64,000 nucleotides of DNA from Antedon bifida (taxonomy: Eukaryota > Echinodermata > Crinoidea > Comatulida > Antedonidae). Numbering within the stretch: the first letter of the stretch is position 1; each line of letters opens with the position of its first letter. Shown one piece after another: positions 10,430 to 27,417 of the stretch. The stretch covers positions 5,157,501 through 5,221,500 of the forward strand of contig OY727093.1 in the NCBI GenBank assembly GCA_963402885.1. The letters run 5' to 3'. The notes under the pieces are model-generated. The model ran no database searches. It worked only from the letters and a program-made list of their open reading frames with translations, and was not told the DNA's origin. Made by a program: the position numbers and the translations under genes.

Positions 10430-12787
10430 ATGAATGTTTTAGGAGGGGGAACGAGTATCTATTTTATTGTGATACTAACGACTTTTTATCAAGAGTTATT
10501 GAGTGTTGATTGTTTTAGAAATCTGAAGGAACCAAATGAATCTAAATCGCGATGCGAACTTGCTGGTGCTGTGCCGTTTGAGGAGGTGCATTGCACAAGA
10601 GAAAGTGAAACCGATCTTGTATGTACAGATATTGATATAGAGAGGGAGGATCTGAGATCAAGGCATGCCCGCAGCAACAATAATCTGCAGCTAACGCATA
10701 CAGAGGATTTTGATGTCATAAAATATCATTACAATAAACCTAAAGACATTCAGTATGTATGTGATAGTAGAAACGACTACAAAATTAACGGTGGAGTCGG
10801 TACGAGAAAACTTGCAGCCGTGGAAGAGGAAGAGATAAGAGAACCAAATATCGAATCTCCTCATTGTGTTATCAATGTATTTCTACCAAAGGACAGGAAT
10901 GAAACTATGCCTGGTGATTTGGTAGACTTCGTGTGTATGACATATGGTGGAAATCCTCTGCCAAAAGTCAAACTCTTTCATGGAGATGTTGAACTTGCCG
11001 CCATTGACCAGACTTTCGACGACACCGTGCAATTTTACTATCGAAAAAATGTTTATGAAGAGGACAACGGATTGGCTTTCTCTTGCGTAATGGATACACC
11101 TGCTTTAAAATCGCAGCGTGCTTGTACTGCTCAGGCGCTCTTAATTCCTCCGACAGCAGATGTTGTGCCAACACGATTTAATGGTCTTCTCGGAGAAACG
11201 GTAACTTTCACCTGTAATGCTGAAGGAATTCCGTCAATCGTTAGTTACACCTGGAAAACGACACCGCTAAACGCAATGAGAAAAATGGGCAAACGTTTAC
11301 AAATATCTAATGATAGAACCTCTGTGACGGTAAGAAATCTTAAAAGACAGGATCATAAGGTACGGTTTTATTGTACAGTTGCAACAGAAAACGGACTAAC
11401 GGCCGAATCTCGTGGAAAGATCTGGTTAGATCTACCGACTACGACAATGCCTCCAACAACGACAGTATTGACAACGACACAGAAAACGACACGGAAACAG
11501 ACTACCACTGCAATGCAGCGTATATCAAGTTTAGTTGATACCGCAGACATTGGTCCTGCTATTGCTATAACACAAACACCTAAAGACGGAACGGGACAAG
11601 TTCCAAAACTACGCACAATGCTTCCACCACGTATACCTCAGATGACCACAGAGCCACCAGTGAACGCAACCGACGTTGGAAGCGTCATTCCAGAGGATGA
11701 CGTCAGCATAACGCAACGTATTATTGTTATTGTTGTTCTGTGTTTGCTATTCTTGTTTATTCTTGTTTGCCTAATCATCTGGATAACATATCGTAAGTTT
11801 AAATATACTAAACCCAGAAGCAAACTAACTTTAGACCAGATTGTCATTGTTAAACCAAGAGTACACCATGACGTCCATACAGATCGCGATGACTACGCTG
11901 TACCAGAAGTACCAGACGACGTCGACGATTCAGGATTGTACAGTCCTCTCCGTCCAAGCAGTAATGAAGCCGGTCTGTTTGTGAGCCGAGAGTGCGAGAA
12001 TAACAACACTATTGACGAACCTGACTCACCAATATACGCTACTCCCATGACTAAACGGAAAGATCCCGAGGGTAGTGAAACACCGAACGACGACGAGATG
12101 TGTAATGACTCGACTGCCATTCAAAATGGCGGCGTTACCTACGCGACTTGTATGAAACAGATGTATAAAAACAAACTATCAACCAAAGAGTGTTCGTCCT
12201 TTGAAGAATTATTTAAAAACTTTGACAACACCCAGCGACGTTTGTTTTCATCGCAGTCACTTAGTAGCCTGCTTTTCTCTGAAGATGCAGACGGCTACTT
12301 AGCGCCTTCAATTGCTGGAAGCCAGGCTAACATACCACCCTCAGACAAACCTATAAAGTCCAAAATTGAGCGATCAAAATCATTCGCAGCGCCGCCATCA
12401 GAACCTATATACACATCTCTTGACACGCTTCTCGATTCGAACAAACCCATTGATGTGCAATTTACAAAGGCAAATCACACCAGTAGCCCTTCCAAGACGG
12501 CGGTGGTAGTAGAAAGTAAAAACATTCAACCTAAAAAATCAGACCAAAAGCCAGCCGTGCCTAAAAATAAACCAAGTAAAATAACGAGACCTAAAACTCT
12601 TCCTAAGGAACCACCGCAAGTAGCTAAGAAACCGGTAAATCGAAATAAATCCTCAAACGAATACTCTCAAATACAGCGAAAGCGTCCGAAGGCACCTCAG
12701 GAAGCCTCATACCTCTCATTTTCACCGATGTTCAGCCCTGAGAAACCGTCATACGTTCCGCGAAAACCGGCGTCATTTATATCATAA
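10430..12787 (+). CDS. two-Ig-domain type I membrane receptor, single exon
   Basis: The ORF encodes 785 residues. ATG at 10430 is the first ATG after a TATA box; the open frame extends 26 codons further up, but only from a TTG. In order: hydrophobic signal peptide (about 1-26), a Cys-containing N-terminal region, Ig domain 1 (about 142-238, Cys169/Cys219), Ig domain 2 (about 244-334, Cys262/Cys315, YxC signature), a Thr-rich probably O-glycosylated stalk (336-362), a transmembrane helix (about 430-454) and a 330-residue cytoplasmic tail. The tail has Tyr motifs YAVP (489), YSPL (504), YATP (536), YLAP (623), YTSL (661) and YSQI (745), and Lys/Pro-rich SH3-ligand-like segments near the C-terminus. 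Ig receptors with SH2/SH3 docking tails act in adhesion or immune signalling; that role is inference. No close family member recognised. The lack of introns is unusual beside the intron-rich neighbours. Confidence 0.85.
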   Translation: MNVLGGGTSIYFIVILTTFYQELLSVDCFRNLKEPNESKSRCELAGAVPFEEVHCTRESETDLVCTDIDIEREDLRSRHARSNNNLQLTHTEDFDVIKYHYNKPKDIQYVCDSRNDYKINGGVGTRKLAAVEEEEIREPNIESPHCVINVFLPKDRNETMPGDLVDFVCMTYGGNPLPKVKLFHGDVELAAIDQTFDDTVQFYYRKNVYEEDNGLAFSCVMDTPALKSQRACTAQALLIPPTADVVPTRFNGLLGETVTFTCNAEGIPSIVSYTWKTTPLNAMRKMGKRLQISNDRTSVTVRNLKRQDHKVRFYCTVATENGLTAESRGKIWLDLPTTTMPPTTTVLTTTQKTTRKQTTTAMQRISSLVDTADIGPAIAITQTPKDGTGQVPKLRTMLPPRIPQMTTEPPVNATDVGSVIPEDDVSITQRIIVIVVLCLLFLFILVCLIIWITYRKFKYTKPRSKLTLDQIVIVKPRVHHDVHTDRDDYAVPEVPDDVDDSGLYSPLRPSSNEAGLFVSRECENNNTIDEPDSPIYATPMTKRKDPEGSETPNDDEMCNDSTAIQNGGVTYATCMKQMYKNKLSTKECSSFEELFKNFDNTQRRLFSSQSLSSLLFSEDADGYLAPSIAGSQANIPPSDKPIKSKIERSKSFAAPPSEPIYTSLDTLLDSNKPIDVQFTKANHTSSPSKTAVVVESKNIQPKKSDQKPAVPKNKPSKITRPKTLPKEPPQVAKKPVNRNKSSNEYSQIQRKRPKAPQEASYLSFSPMFSPEKPSYVPRKPASFIS

Positions 12788-13673
12788 TGTTGTCGTATTG
12801 GTAGCCTAAATATCTTTAACAGAGACTGTAGATTTAGGTTCTTAAGAACAATATTCTTTAGCATGCCATGTACTGTAAATATTTGAACATTATGTGTGTG
12901 CACTGCGAAAGTTGTGATGTTCTATGTAACCAATCATTATAACCAAGAATGATAATTCGCCAGAATGTACTGCTGTCTGATCACATAATATTCAGAATTT
13001 CAAATTATACCAGTATTTTATATTAGGTAGGCTTACAAAATACAGAGTATTGTGAATTGTTTTTGATAGGGTATTTGATACAATAAGGCTGCAAGTTACG
13101 CTGCTGCAATTGATTAGAATTATAATATTGATGATAGGCTAGGAAGATGCGAGTGTCGGTAGTTACAATAACCTTTTCAACCAAAAGGACAGTCTTTCAT
13201 ATTTTATATAAGATATATACTACATTGTAACTACACGTTAATAGAACAATCAACCCAAATGAGATTATTATTATTATTACTGTATTATTATGATTATATT
13301 ATTATTAGTCAATGTTAAAAGTCACTTTAATTAAAAATATGATGGATTGACAAAATAAACTGCTCATTCAAAAAACATCAGAAAAAAAACCCCAGAGATG
13401 TATTAGCTAAGGAGTGGAGTATAAGTTACACACTATATTTTTAAGAAGAACAATAGACCATTGCCAATTATTAATTATAGGCCTCATGCAATTTACTGTA
13501 GCAACAATGTCATAATTTCCACCAGTTATACGAGTGCCGTGGGTAAAATTGAATCATATTTTTTAAAGGAGTAATCATTTTAATTTTTGTAAACAAGTAT
13601 ATTCCTGTTAATATTTTAAGGACACTGAAAGAGTGTTATGTTGAGAAGATTGTATAAAAATGTACTATTGTTT

Positions 13674-13679
13674 AATAAA
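13674..13679 (+). terminator. candidate polyadenylation signal of the Ig receptor gene
   Basis: AATAAA about 890 bases after the stop codon; an earlier, weaker candidate (AAATAAAC) lies near 13354. Either could end the 3' UTR. Confidence 0.4.
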
Positions 13680-13784
13680 TTGTACTGATATTATAATTAA
13701 TATTTCAATCGTTATTTGCTGTTATGTTTGACATTGACGGTGCTCCTTGCATTCACTACAGACGAGCTAACATCATCTTATTGA

Positions 13785-14140
13785 AAAATAAAAATACCAC
13801 CAAACGGAGACAATTTAGAGTGACAATAGGAAAGGGGAGTTGACTAACTAATCAAAGACAGTTCATTAACAAGCTACAAGAGGCAGATCTTATTAATGGA
13901 CCATGTAAAGAAAAACTGTCAAAAATGTTTCGAATATTAGTAAAACGACAATATTTTAACACCTATGGCGTTTCATACGTATAATACTCCAGACAAAAAT
14001 ACCACCAAACGGCGACGATTTAAAAGAGTGAGAGTAAGGAAAGAGAGAAAAGTGGCGAGTTGGCCAAACTGTTTCGAATATTAGTAAAACAACAATATTC
14101 TAGCATATATGGCGTTTCATACGTATAATACTCCAGAAAA
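13785..14140. repeat. two tandem units ending in GGCGTTTCATACGTATAATA
   Basis: Blocks at about 13793-13995 and 13996-14140 share ATACCACCAAACGG, TTTCGAATATTAGTAAAAC and a terminal GGCGTTTCATACGTATAATA. The terminal motif recurs near 58573 and 61250, so this is a dispersed repeat, probably a transposon end, here in tandem. Confidence 0.6.
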
Positions 14141-14159
14141 AAATCGAAACATTGACTGG

Positions 14160-14944
14160 TGGACTAACATAAAAAAGACAATATAAATATAGACTTGGGA
14201 AAAGAGAAAACGACATGAACTTATTGAAGGATTAAGCGCGCAGTAAATGCAAATTGAGTTATAGGAATGAAATTCTGTTTCGAGTGTTGAACGTTGCCAA
14301 ATGGTTATTCTTGTATAAATTCAAACCACCCTAGTACTTATACGAACAAGTAAATAAATCACTGTACGTGCACCATACAGTACAATTATTAAATTGGAGA
14401 GATAAGACGAGGCTTAACCTCCGTCTCTTGGGGATAAACTTTTCCTCGCCTGACTCTCCCTAACGCGTGTTTGTCTTGTTCCAATTGTCGCCTGGGACTT
14501 GTACAACAAGCCGGATGGATAAAAAGACCTTTAGAAAGACTTCCTGAATGTAGACGAATGTGTATTATTCTAAGATCACCCCATGGATATGACTTCTGGT
14601 CGTTCATGAACAGAACCATGTGACGTTCAACCGATAGCAAAAACACATACTTTGTCACTTATTGGCGAAAAAATCATTTCCCGAGAACAATAGCAAAGTT
14701 GTAAATTAATTTTCGGGACAAAAGAGATTTCGATTTTGACACAAAACTCGTTAATCACAGATACTTGGTTTGCTGAAAATAAATCATTTTGTTGGAAATA
14801 AGATCAACTGCTAATTGTTTAAAAGAAAGAAATAATAAGAAAAAGAATCATTAGAAAGAACATATTATCGGTCGTGTTCATACTTTGCAACACTATCAAG
14901 CCACTCAAATGGAGCAATATAGGCTAATGTAATATAAATTTTCT
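14160..14944. other. non-coding, nothing recognised
   Basis: No gene or repeat recognised. An 89-codon ORF on the minus strand (14389-14658) has no known domain. Confidence 0.4.
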
Positions 14945-15060
14945 AAAGCTCTGTCTACACTATCAAACTTTAGGCCTATATGACAAAAAATGTGATGTAC
15001 TCATAATAGACGAGACATGATGATGTCATATTACTACCACATTTGGGCATATCACTTAGT
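14945..15060. mobile_element. MITE family 1, copy 1 (right end missing)
   Basis: Begins with AAAGCTCTGTCTACACTATC and contains the family core (TGATGTCATA, CTACCACATTTGGGCA). The inverted right terminus is absent. This is the only copy left of 20.8 kb. Confidence 0.75.
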
Positions 15061-15589
15061 AAAGAATAAGCATGGAATAAGTAAGAAATTAATATTCTTT
15101 ACTCCATGAAATAACTACAGACTTGGGACAAGTCTGTAGTATGAAAAATGCTCCAGGTTATTGTTCCCAATAAAATAAGGAAAGACTAATTTTACGCTTT
15201 TCGGTGGGAACTCAATCTTTATACCGTTATACGACAGTACCACAATACACGCTCCCAGCAGATACAGTTAAATACTCAATTCTATACAATAGCTCGAAAA
15301 TATAAAATGCAAACTGCCTTTTATATTTCTGATATAATTCTCTAAGGAATTATTAGCGCGAAACGTGTTTTAAAGTGGAATGGGTTTTAGAGCTCCGGAA
15401 GTCGGTATTTGTTTGAAAGTAGGATAATACTCATTTTTCTCAAGGGCGATGCAACTACATCAGGATGACCTCTCGTTCGCGTGATGTAAAAATATATAAT
15501 TCCATCTCCATTTTTAGATAAAAAGGAAATATCAACAAAACAATAGGGCCGCGTTTTTTATGCAGGCCCCTGGTTTATCACAAACTCCC

Positions 15590-15786
15590 ATCAATTGAAA
15601 TAAATTCGCTCCCATTTTGGAAAAATTGACCAAATTCAGTTTCTTTTTTTAGCAGGACATTAGGGAATGTTCTTCCAATAACCACAAAAATCAATTGAAA
15701 TAATTTCGCTCCCATTTGGAAAAATTGACCAAATTCAGTGTCTTTTTTTAGCAGGACATTAGTCTAATCTTCTTCCAATAACCACA
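15590..15786. repeat. direct duplication of about 100 bp
   Basis: Two copies in tandem of a block containing AATTCGCTCCCATTT, ATTGACCAAATTCAGT and TAGCAGGACATTAG differ at only a few positions. Confidence 0.8.
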
Positions 15787-15881
15787 CAAATATTATCTTT
15801 GCCTAAATTTTAGTTTCATCTTCCAAAATATTGCTTCAGTAAAAGTTACACACTATTACAGTATATCAATCAAATAAAAAA

Positions 15882-16122
15882 AATGAAGATTAGGCCTAAT
15901 TTAATCTTGAATAGGTTATTTTGTAGTTAATTAAACCAAAAATCCATTTGCTGGCAGCCAATTTGACTATTTTTTGTTTTAAATTACAATTTTTTCAGGT
16001 AAATACATTTTTTTTCGATCTAATTTTTGGTCAAAGTGGATAACTTTATGTGACGTTAAAATGGCATATTCAACAGAAAATGTTTTAAAATTTATTTTTT
16101 CAGGGGGACAATACATCTTTAA
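15882..16122. mobile_element. MITE family 2, copy 1
   Basis: Ends in GGGGGACAATACATCTTTAA and carries the family interior (TTTTTGGTCAAAGTGGATAA, GCTGGCAGCCAA). The left inverted end has degenerated. Other copies: 48117, 51367, 59371, 63105. Confidence 0.7.
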
Positions 16123-16716
16123 TGTATATACTGTATACAATACGTATACACACGCATGAACGTTTTGCCTGTTTTGGAACAGAGTACATCAGCACACTAC
16201 TTTAAACATAAGACACTTGTTATTAACTTGTGTTTATTTTCTGTCTAGTGCTATTGATAATAACCTACATGGTGATTACATACTGTACATGTTGTAGGAG
16301 ATAACATTGATAATACGATGACCCAGGTCAATGATGAGGAGTTGAGAAGATAATGTAAATTAACCATCAATGATCTATATAAATTATTGAACGATTTCCT
16401 AAAAATATAACATCTCTAAAAAAGGTTTATTATTTCAATGCGACTCATGACATTTTGAAGTAAGTTTTAAAGTCATGGTGTTATGAGGTAACACGACGCC
16501 AAATAAAATATATTGATCTGTCAAAATTAAACAATAAAACATGACATGAAGCCATGAAGTTACGTTGAAACACACGACACATGTAATATTGTCGTCATAA
16601 AAACAAGATATGAATATTAAACCGAACTTGGATACTTTCATTTAGGCAATCGAGAATTAATTTCACGGCAATAACCAGTTTAACTTATGTAGGCCATATA
16701 GAAGGATAAAATACAA

Positions 16717-17000
16717 TGTACAGGCCCCGGACCTTATGGGGCCCTGAACAGTGCCCAGAGGAAAAACAAGGCCAACAGCCATTAAGTCGCGTGCTACAAT
16801 GCATAGTGATACCGGACCGACAGACAGACCGACAGACAGACCGACCGACATAGTGAACTATAGAGTCGCGTCCACGCGACTAAAATGGCAGGCTTTAAAA
16901 TATGTAGAAAAAGGCTAAAAACGCATAAGGCCTCCAGCGTCGGAGGGGCCACTTATGGTTTCTAAACCAGGGGCCCTGGGCCTCTGTTACGCCACTGTGT
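16717..17000. repeat. diverged relative of the 19-kb hairpin repeat
   Basis: Contains diverged GGGGCCC, CAGTGCCCAGAGG, GCAGGCTTTAAAATATG, GCTAAAAACGC and CTCCAGCGT segments in the same order as the hairpin arm at 19130, interrupted by a GACA microsatellite (about 16813-16850). It shows that the hairpin sequence belongs to a dispersed family. Confidence 0.6.
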
Positions 17001-18589
17001 ACATAGGAATCTACGGTTGTTTTTTATTGACCACAAAACTGTATTTTGTGATTCATTAAGTAAATAGCTGGCAGTTTAAAAACTACCAGTTATTGTTATA
17101 ATTATAATAATCCCCCAATTAACCATACGCTCAGTTAATGCAGTTGTGTTGATATATAGAACGTGATGTTGATGATGATTATGTATTTATACCTTGGATA
17201 AATTATCTTTTCCTCTATGTTTACACAATGGTTAAAATAAATGATATTAAATCGTGTTCACACTGACAATTGAGTCATTGAGGTCACGCCCTACTATCGA
17301 CTTAATGCGAAAATGATGATTATAGGAAAGCGCAATTGGTTAATGAATAAAAGCTAGATGTCCGAGGGTATTTTCGTCGAGTGGTTGAAAAAAAATCGAT
17401 TTGCGAAAAAAAACATTTAAGAAATAGTAGCAATTATTTTATCATTTTATTTGTTAAATTTTATTTGACAAAGGCATGAATGAAAACACATCAAACGGTA
17501 ATGTTCCCTAGCAGGTTTTCCATTACCATTATCATTAAGACCAAAATCCAGAAAACAATTTAGTACATTATATATTTTAACATTATCTATTATACTTTTC
17601 TGAAAGAAAAATAGAACAATCGATGCTATATAAATAATTATTAATTATTATTATCATATAATACACCTAATTACAAAATTATATTACCAATTTGTGCATA
17701 TTAATACCTAATACAGTATTATTCAATATTATATTGTGCGTAAGACATTATGAACGTGTATATGAAAGCAAATGTTCGACTGGGTGCACGGCACTTTGAC
17801 TGGGAAAGCCCACCTACCTTCACCCAGTATAATATTGCACCTAAAGTTCCTAAGTAATTGAGTTGGATTATATAAGTGAGGAATCTGGATCAAGGAGATA
17901 ATACTGTACTCGTGGACAGTTAACCATCATATTGAGTCATCCAAATAAAAAAACCTGATTGTTCGCAAAAAAATAAAATTAATTATTTTAACAGATTTTG
18001 AGTAAATCTATAGATAACAATAGATACAATGGTGGATCCTTAAGGTCACTCCTGAATACTAGCGGTCAAGCATTTACAATGTAAATCTATTTTCAGGGCG
18101 AAATAAAACTAAAAAACCTTCAGACAAAAGAAATTCAATCAAGTAGAAATTTCCTGCCAACTTGAGCACCACCAATGAACTTGGAGATGTGTTAAATGAC
18201 GGGAAAGGATTGAGAGGTCTTTTGGGACCTAGTATCATCCTCCCTAGCACAAGTAGTGTTCTACTTGACATAGCCTTAGGCTCATGCAGTGCTACCGGCT
18301 GAGTCATCGTAAGGAAGAGGAACTTTACCCGGCCAATAGACGGTGATTGGTGTGTAAATGTTGCCAAAATGTCACCATGTCCTTTGGGAGAAGATTTCAA
18401 TGATTTCTTGAGAATTGTCAATTCAATTATTGTTATTTACAGGGGGTGATCTCTACAGATTAAGCTTGTCGCACATTAGAATCATGTAAGCTAAAATAGA
18501 TACTAATAATACGTTGATCATCTTATATTGCGCTTAATGCACAAAGCCTCTAAGCGTAATGTTGCAGCCATAATCAGCAAAATTGTGTT
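17001..18589. other. non-coding, nothing recognised
   Basis: AT-rich sequence without recognised genes. A 115-codon minus-strand ORF at 18074-18421 has no known domain; it may be a decayed transposon piece. Confidence 0.4.
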
Positions 18590-18750
18590 TTGACATATAC
18601 CAGGTACCCATTTGGAAACCTGGGTAGAAAGAGGTAAAAAATGCAAGTAAAGTATCTTGCCTAAGGATACAAGGATTGCGATGAGCTTTGGATTCGAACA
18701 ATTCACGATCAATAGTCCAACACACTGCGCCACACGTCCTTTACATAGAT
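18590..18750 (-). mobile_element. tRNA-derived SINE, deuterostome type
   Basis: Read on the minus strand: a tRNA-like head (TGGCGCAGTGTGTTGGAC, then TTCGAATCC), a segment for AGGCAAGATACTTTACTTGC, and TACCCAGG with AAATGGGTACCTGG. This order is the classic layout of a widespread tRNA SINE body. Confidence 0.75.
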
Positions 18751-19129
18751 AGATTAGTGGACAAGAATGATCAAAAAGTAATAGAGCATTGAAATGGAAA
18801 GAAGCAAGCAATAGAAGTAATTGCCAACTATACACAAGTTATGTGCGACTATACTCAAATGAGATTCTGCACAGTATAGGATGATGATGATGAGTATTTT
18901 GTACCATTTTTGTTAATATTGGAATTGAAATTATCATAATTAAAACCAAGTAGCAATTCTGAAATAAATCCATTATCAAAATGGTCATCAATTCATGAAT
19001 GGAAATGAAATGCACATGTAGAGTATCTCAACACTAAAAAGAATAATTCATATTTTCATATTTGAAGAAATGCGAATTGTACGCATAACAAAAAGAGATA
19101 CTCAGTGGCCCCTGGTTTATGAACCCTAA

Positions 19130-19322
19130 GGGGCCCAGAGCTTATGGGGGACCCTGGGCAGTGGCAAGAGGAAAAAAACAGGCTTTAAGATATGTCGTAA
19201 AAGCTAAAAACGCCTGAGGCCAACGCTGGAGGCCTCAGGCGTTTTTAGCTTTTACGACATATCTTAAAGCCTGTTTTTTTCCTCTTGCCACTGCCCAGGG
19301 TCCCCCATAAGCTCTGGGCCCC
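19130..19322. repeat. perfect inverted repeat, 92-bp arms, 9-bp loop
   Basis: Bases 19130-19221 are the exact reverse complement of 19231-19322, separated by nine bases. Diverged similarity extends outward on both sides (CCCCTGG and its complement). The arm resembles the dispersed repeat at 16717. A transcript from either strand would form a 92-bp RNA duplex. It may be a recent inverted duplication, a foldback element or an assembly artefact. Confidence 0.9.
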
Positions 19323-20185
19323 TGGGTTTAACCAGTGAGCGCTCATAGCCGTTACTTCACTAGATACAGTACTACTGGGGTACGGAATAATACTACTGTA
19401 CTGTGTGTATTACATGTTTAAAGTATGTATCAGGCACATGTCATACGGCACTTTGGGAATGACGTAACCCCACCCATCCAATTAACGATAATCACATGAT
19501 GGGATGAGTTAAACAACAAGGAAGTGGCCCTTTGGGAGTATAACAACATGGTCAAGGTAGCGACTGCCTAATGTACCATACTGTACATAACAAGTATTAT
19601 AATAGATCTAGAGATTAGTTCCCGGATGCTGTTATAACCAGGATGGGTGGTCAAAGGGTTAAATGAATTTGAGTAATGGACTGTAACTAAACATAGCTGT
19701 GGAGCCATGGTCATAAAAAAGTAATACATAATACAAATGCTGTATGCATGTGCATAGAGTATTACCACATTTGCAAAAGTAGTATGAATGATATGATGTA
19801 GGCCTACATTAACTGATAACCGGGGAAAATCATAAGAAAAGTGGTTAGTATTTTATTAATGGTTAATTTGGATGATTATAATTTTTAATAGCAGATTCAT
19901 CAGCATTCATTAACAAAACATGGATAAATTGTTAAAAAATTGTTTACATTTCTTTGAAATTGCCTGAAAACAACATAGAAGAAAATTCTCTAATTACAAT
20001 TACCCAACATCAAAATATAAACAAAATTATTTTCATATTTACACTCTATGTATAAATATATATTGCATTTAAAAAATTGTAAATTAATTTCCCAAATAAA
20101 TCTCTATTAATGAAAAGTACTGTTTTTAAAATTACTATATTGTTTTCTGGATTGTACGGTCGTCGTCATTTAATACCTTCTTAAA

Positions 20186-20619
20186 ATAAACACCTCAAAA
20201 TTATACAATTCATATTGTCAGATTAGAATTGTATTTGTTTTCATACAATTATTATTTTGTCATTTGCGATGATAAAATATGAATTATGATCTTTGCAACA
20301 GACACACTGCAAACTTATAAACTTTTATGAAATAACAATGTTTGATTTGCACAAATATGGGCATTATCAGTTATGTCAATTCAAAGAAAAAAAGAGACAT
20401 GTTAAATTTTGTGTATGTCTATTATAACATTATAAACCTTGAAAAATTGGACCATTGCCTGATATACTTTGCTTTGATAAAGTTTGACCTCATAAATAAT
20501 ATTATGTAATCTGACAGTAATATGACATTCAATAAAAAAAAATATTGAAATTTCATGTGATCTCAATTTGAAAACAATCCAAATTTCAAGACAATATGAA
20601 TGTGGTTATTTTGAGGTGT

Positions 20620-20622
<3 letters not shown>
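20186..20622. repeat. imperfect inverted repeat spanning the SELENOO stop codon
   Basis: The segment from AAAATAAACACCTCAAAAT (about 20186) through TTCATATTGTC to about 20255 returns as an imperfect complement at about 20550-20622. The right arm contains the TAA stop codon of SELENOO and the start of its 3' UTR. This layout looks like an old MITE of about 435 bp next to or over the end of the coding sequence. A conserved RNA stem is the alternative. Confidence 0.55.
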
Positions 20623-27221
<6,599 letters not shown>

Positions 27222-27417
27222 TACACAATTTTTATTCTCATATTAAAAATACACGATTATTCATACGGCTGCCGTTTACGAATTGACTGTAGTTTTTACG
27301 GTACTATACTTTACTACTGACACTTGTACGTGTAAATAGAATCCCCACTTGGACGAAACCATTATTTTTCCCACACACGTTTTGCTAGCCATCCGCAATT
27401 TTTTATAAGGAAAAAGA
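27222..27417. promoter_or_regulatory. bidirectional promoter between SELENOO and MARS1
   Basis: Only 196 bp separate the two divergent start codons. No TATA box or other motif stands out on either side. Both are housekeeping genes, so a shared dispersed-initiation promoter is the simplest reading. Confidence 0.6.

Noticed and set aside
18074-18421. 115-codon ORF on the minus strand
   Set aside because: No recognisable domain, and it lies in a repeat-rich gene-poor stretch; at most a decayed transposon piece.
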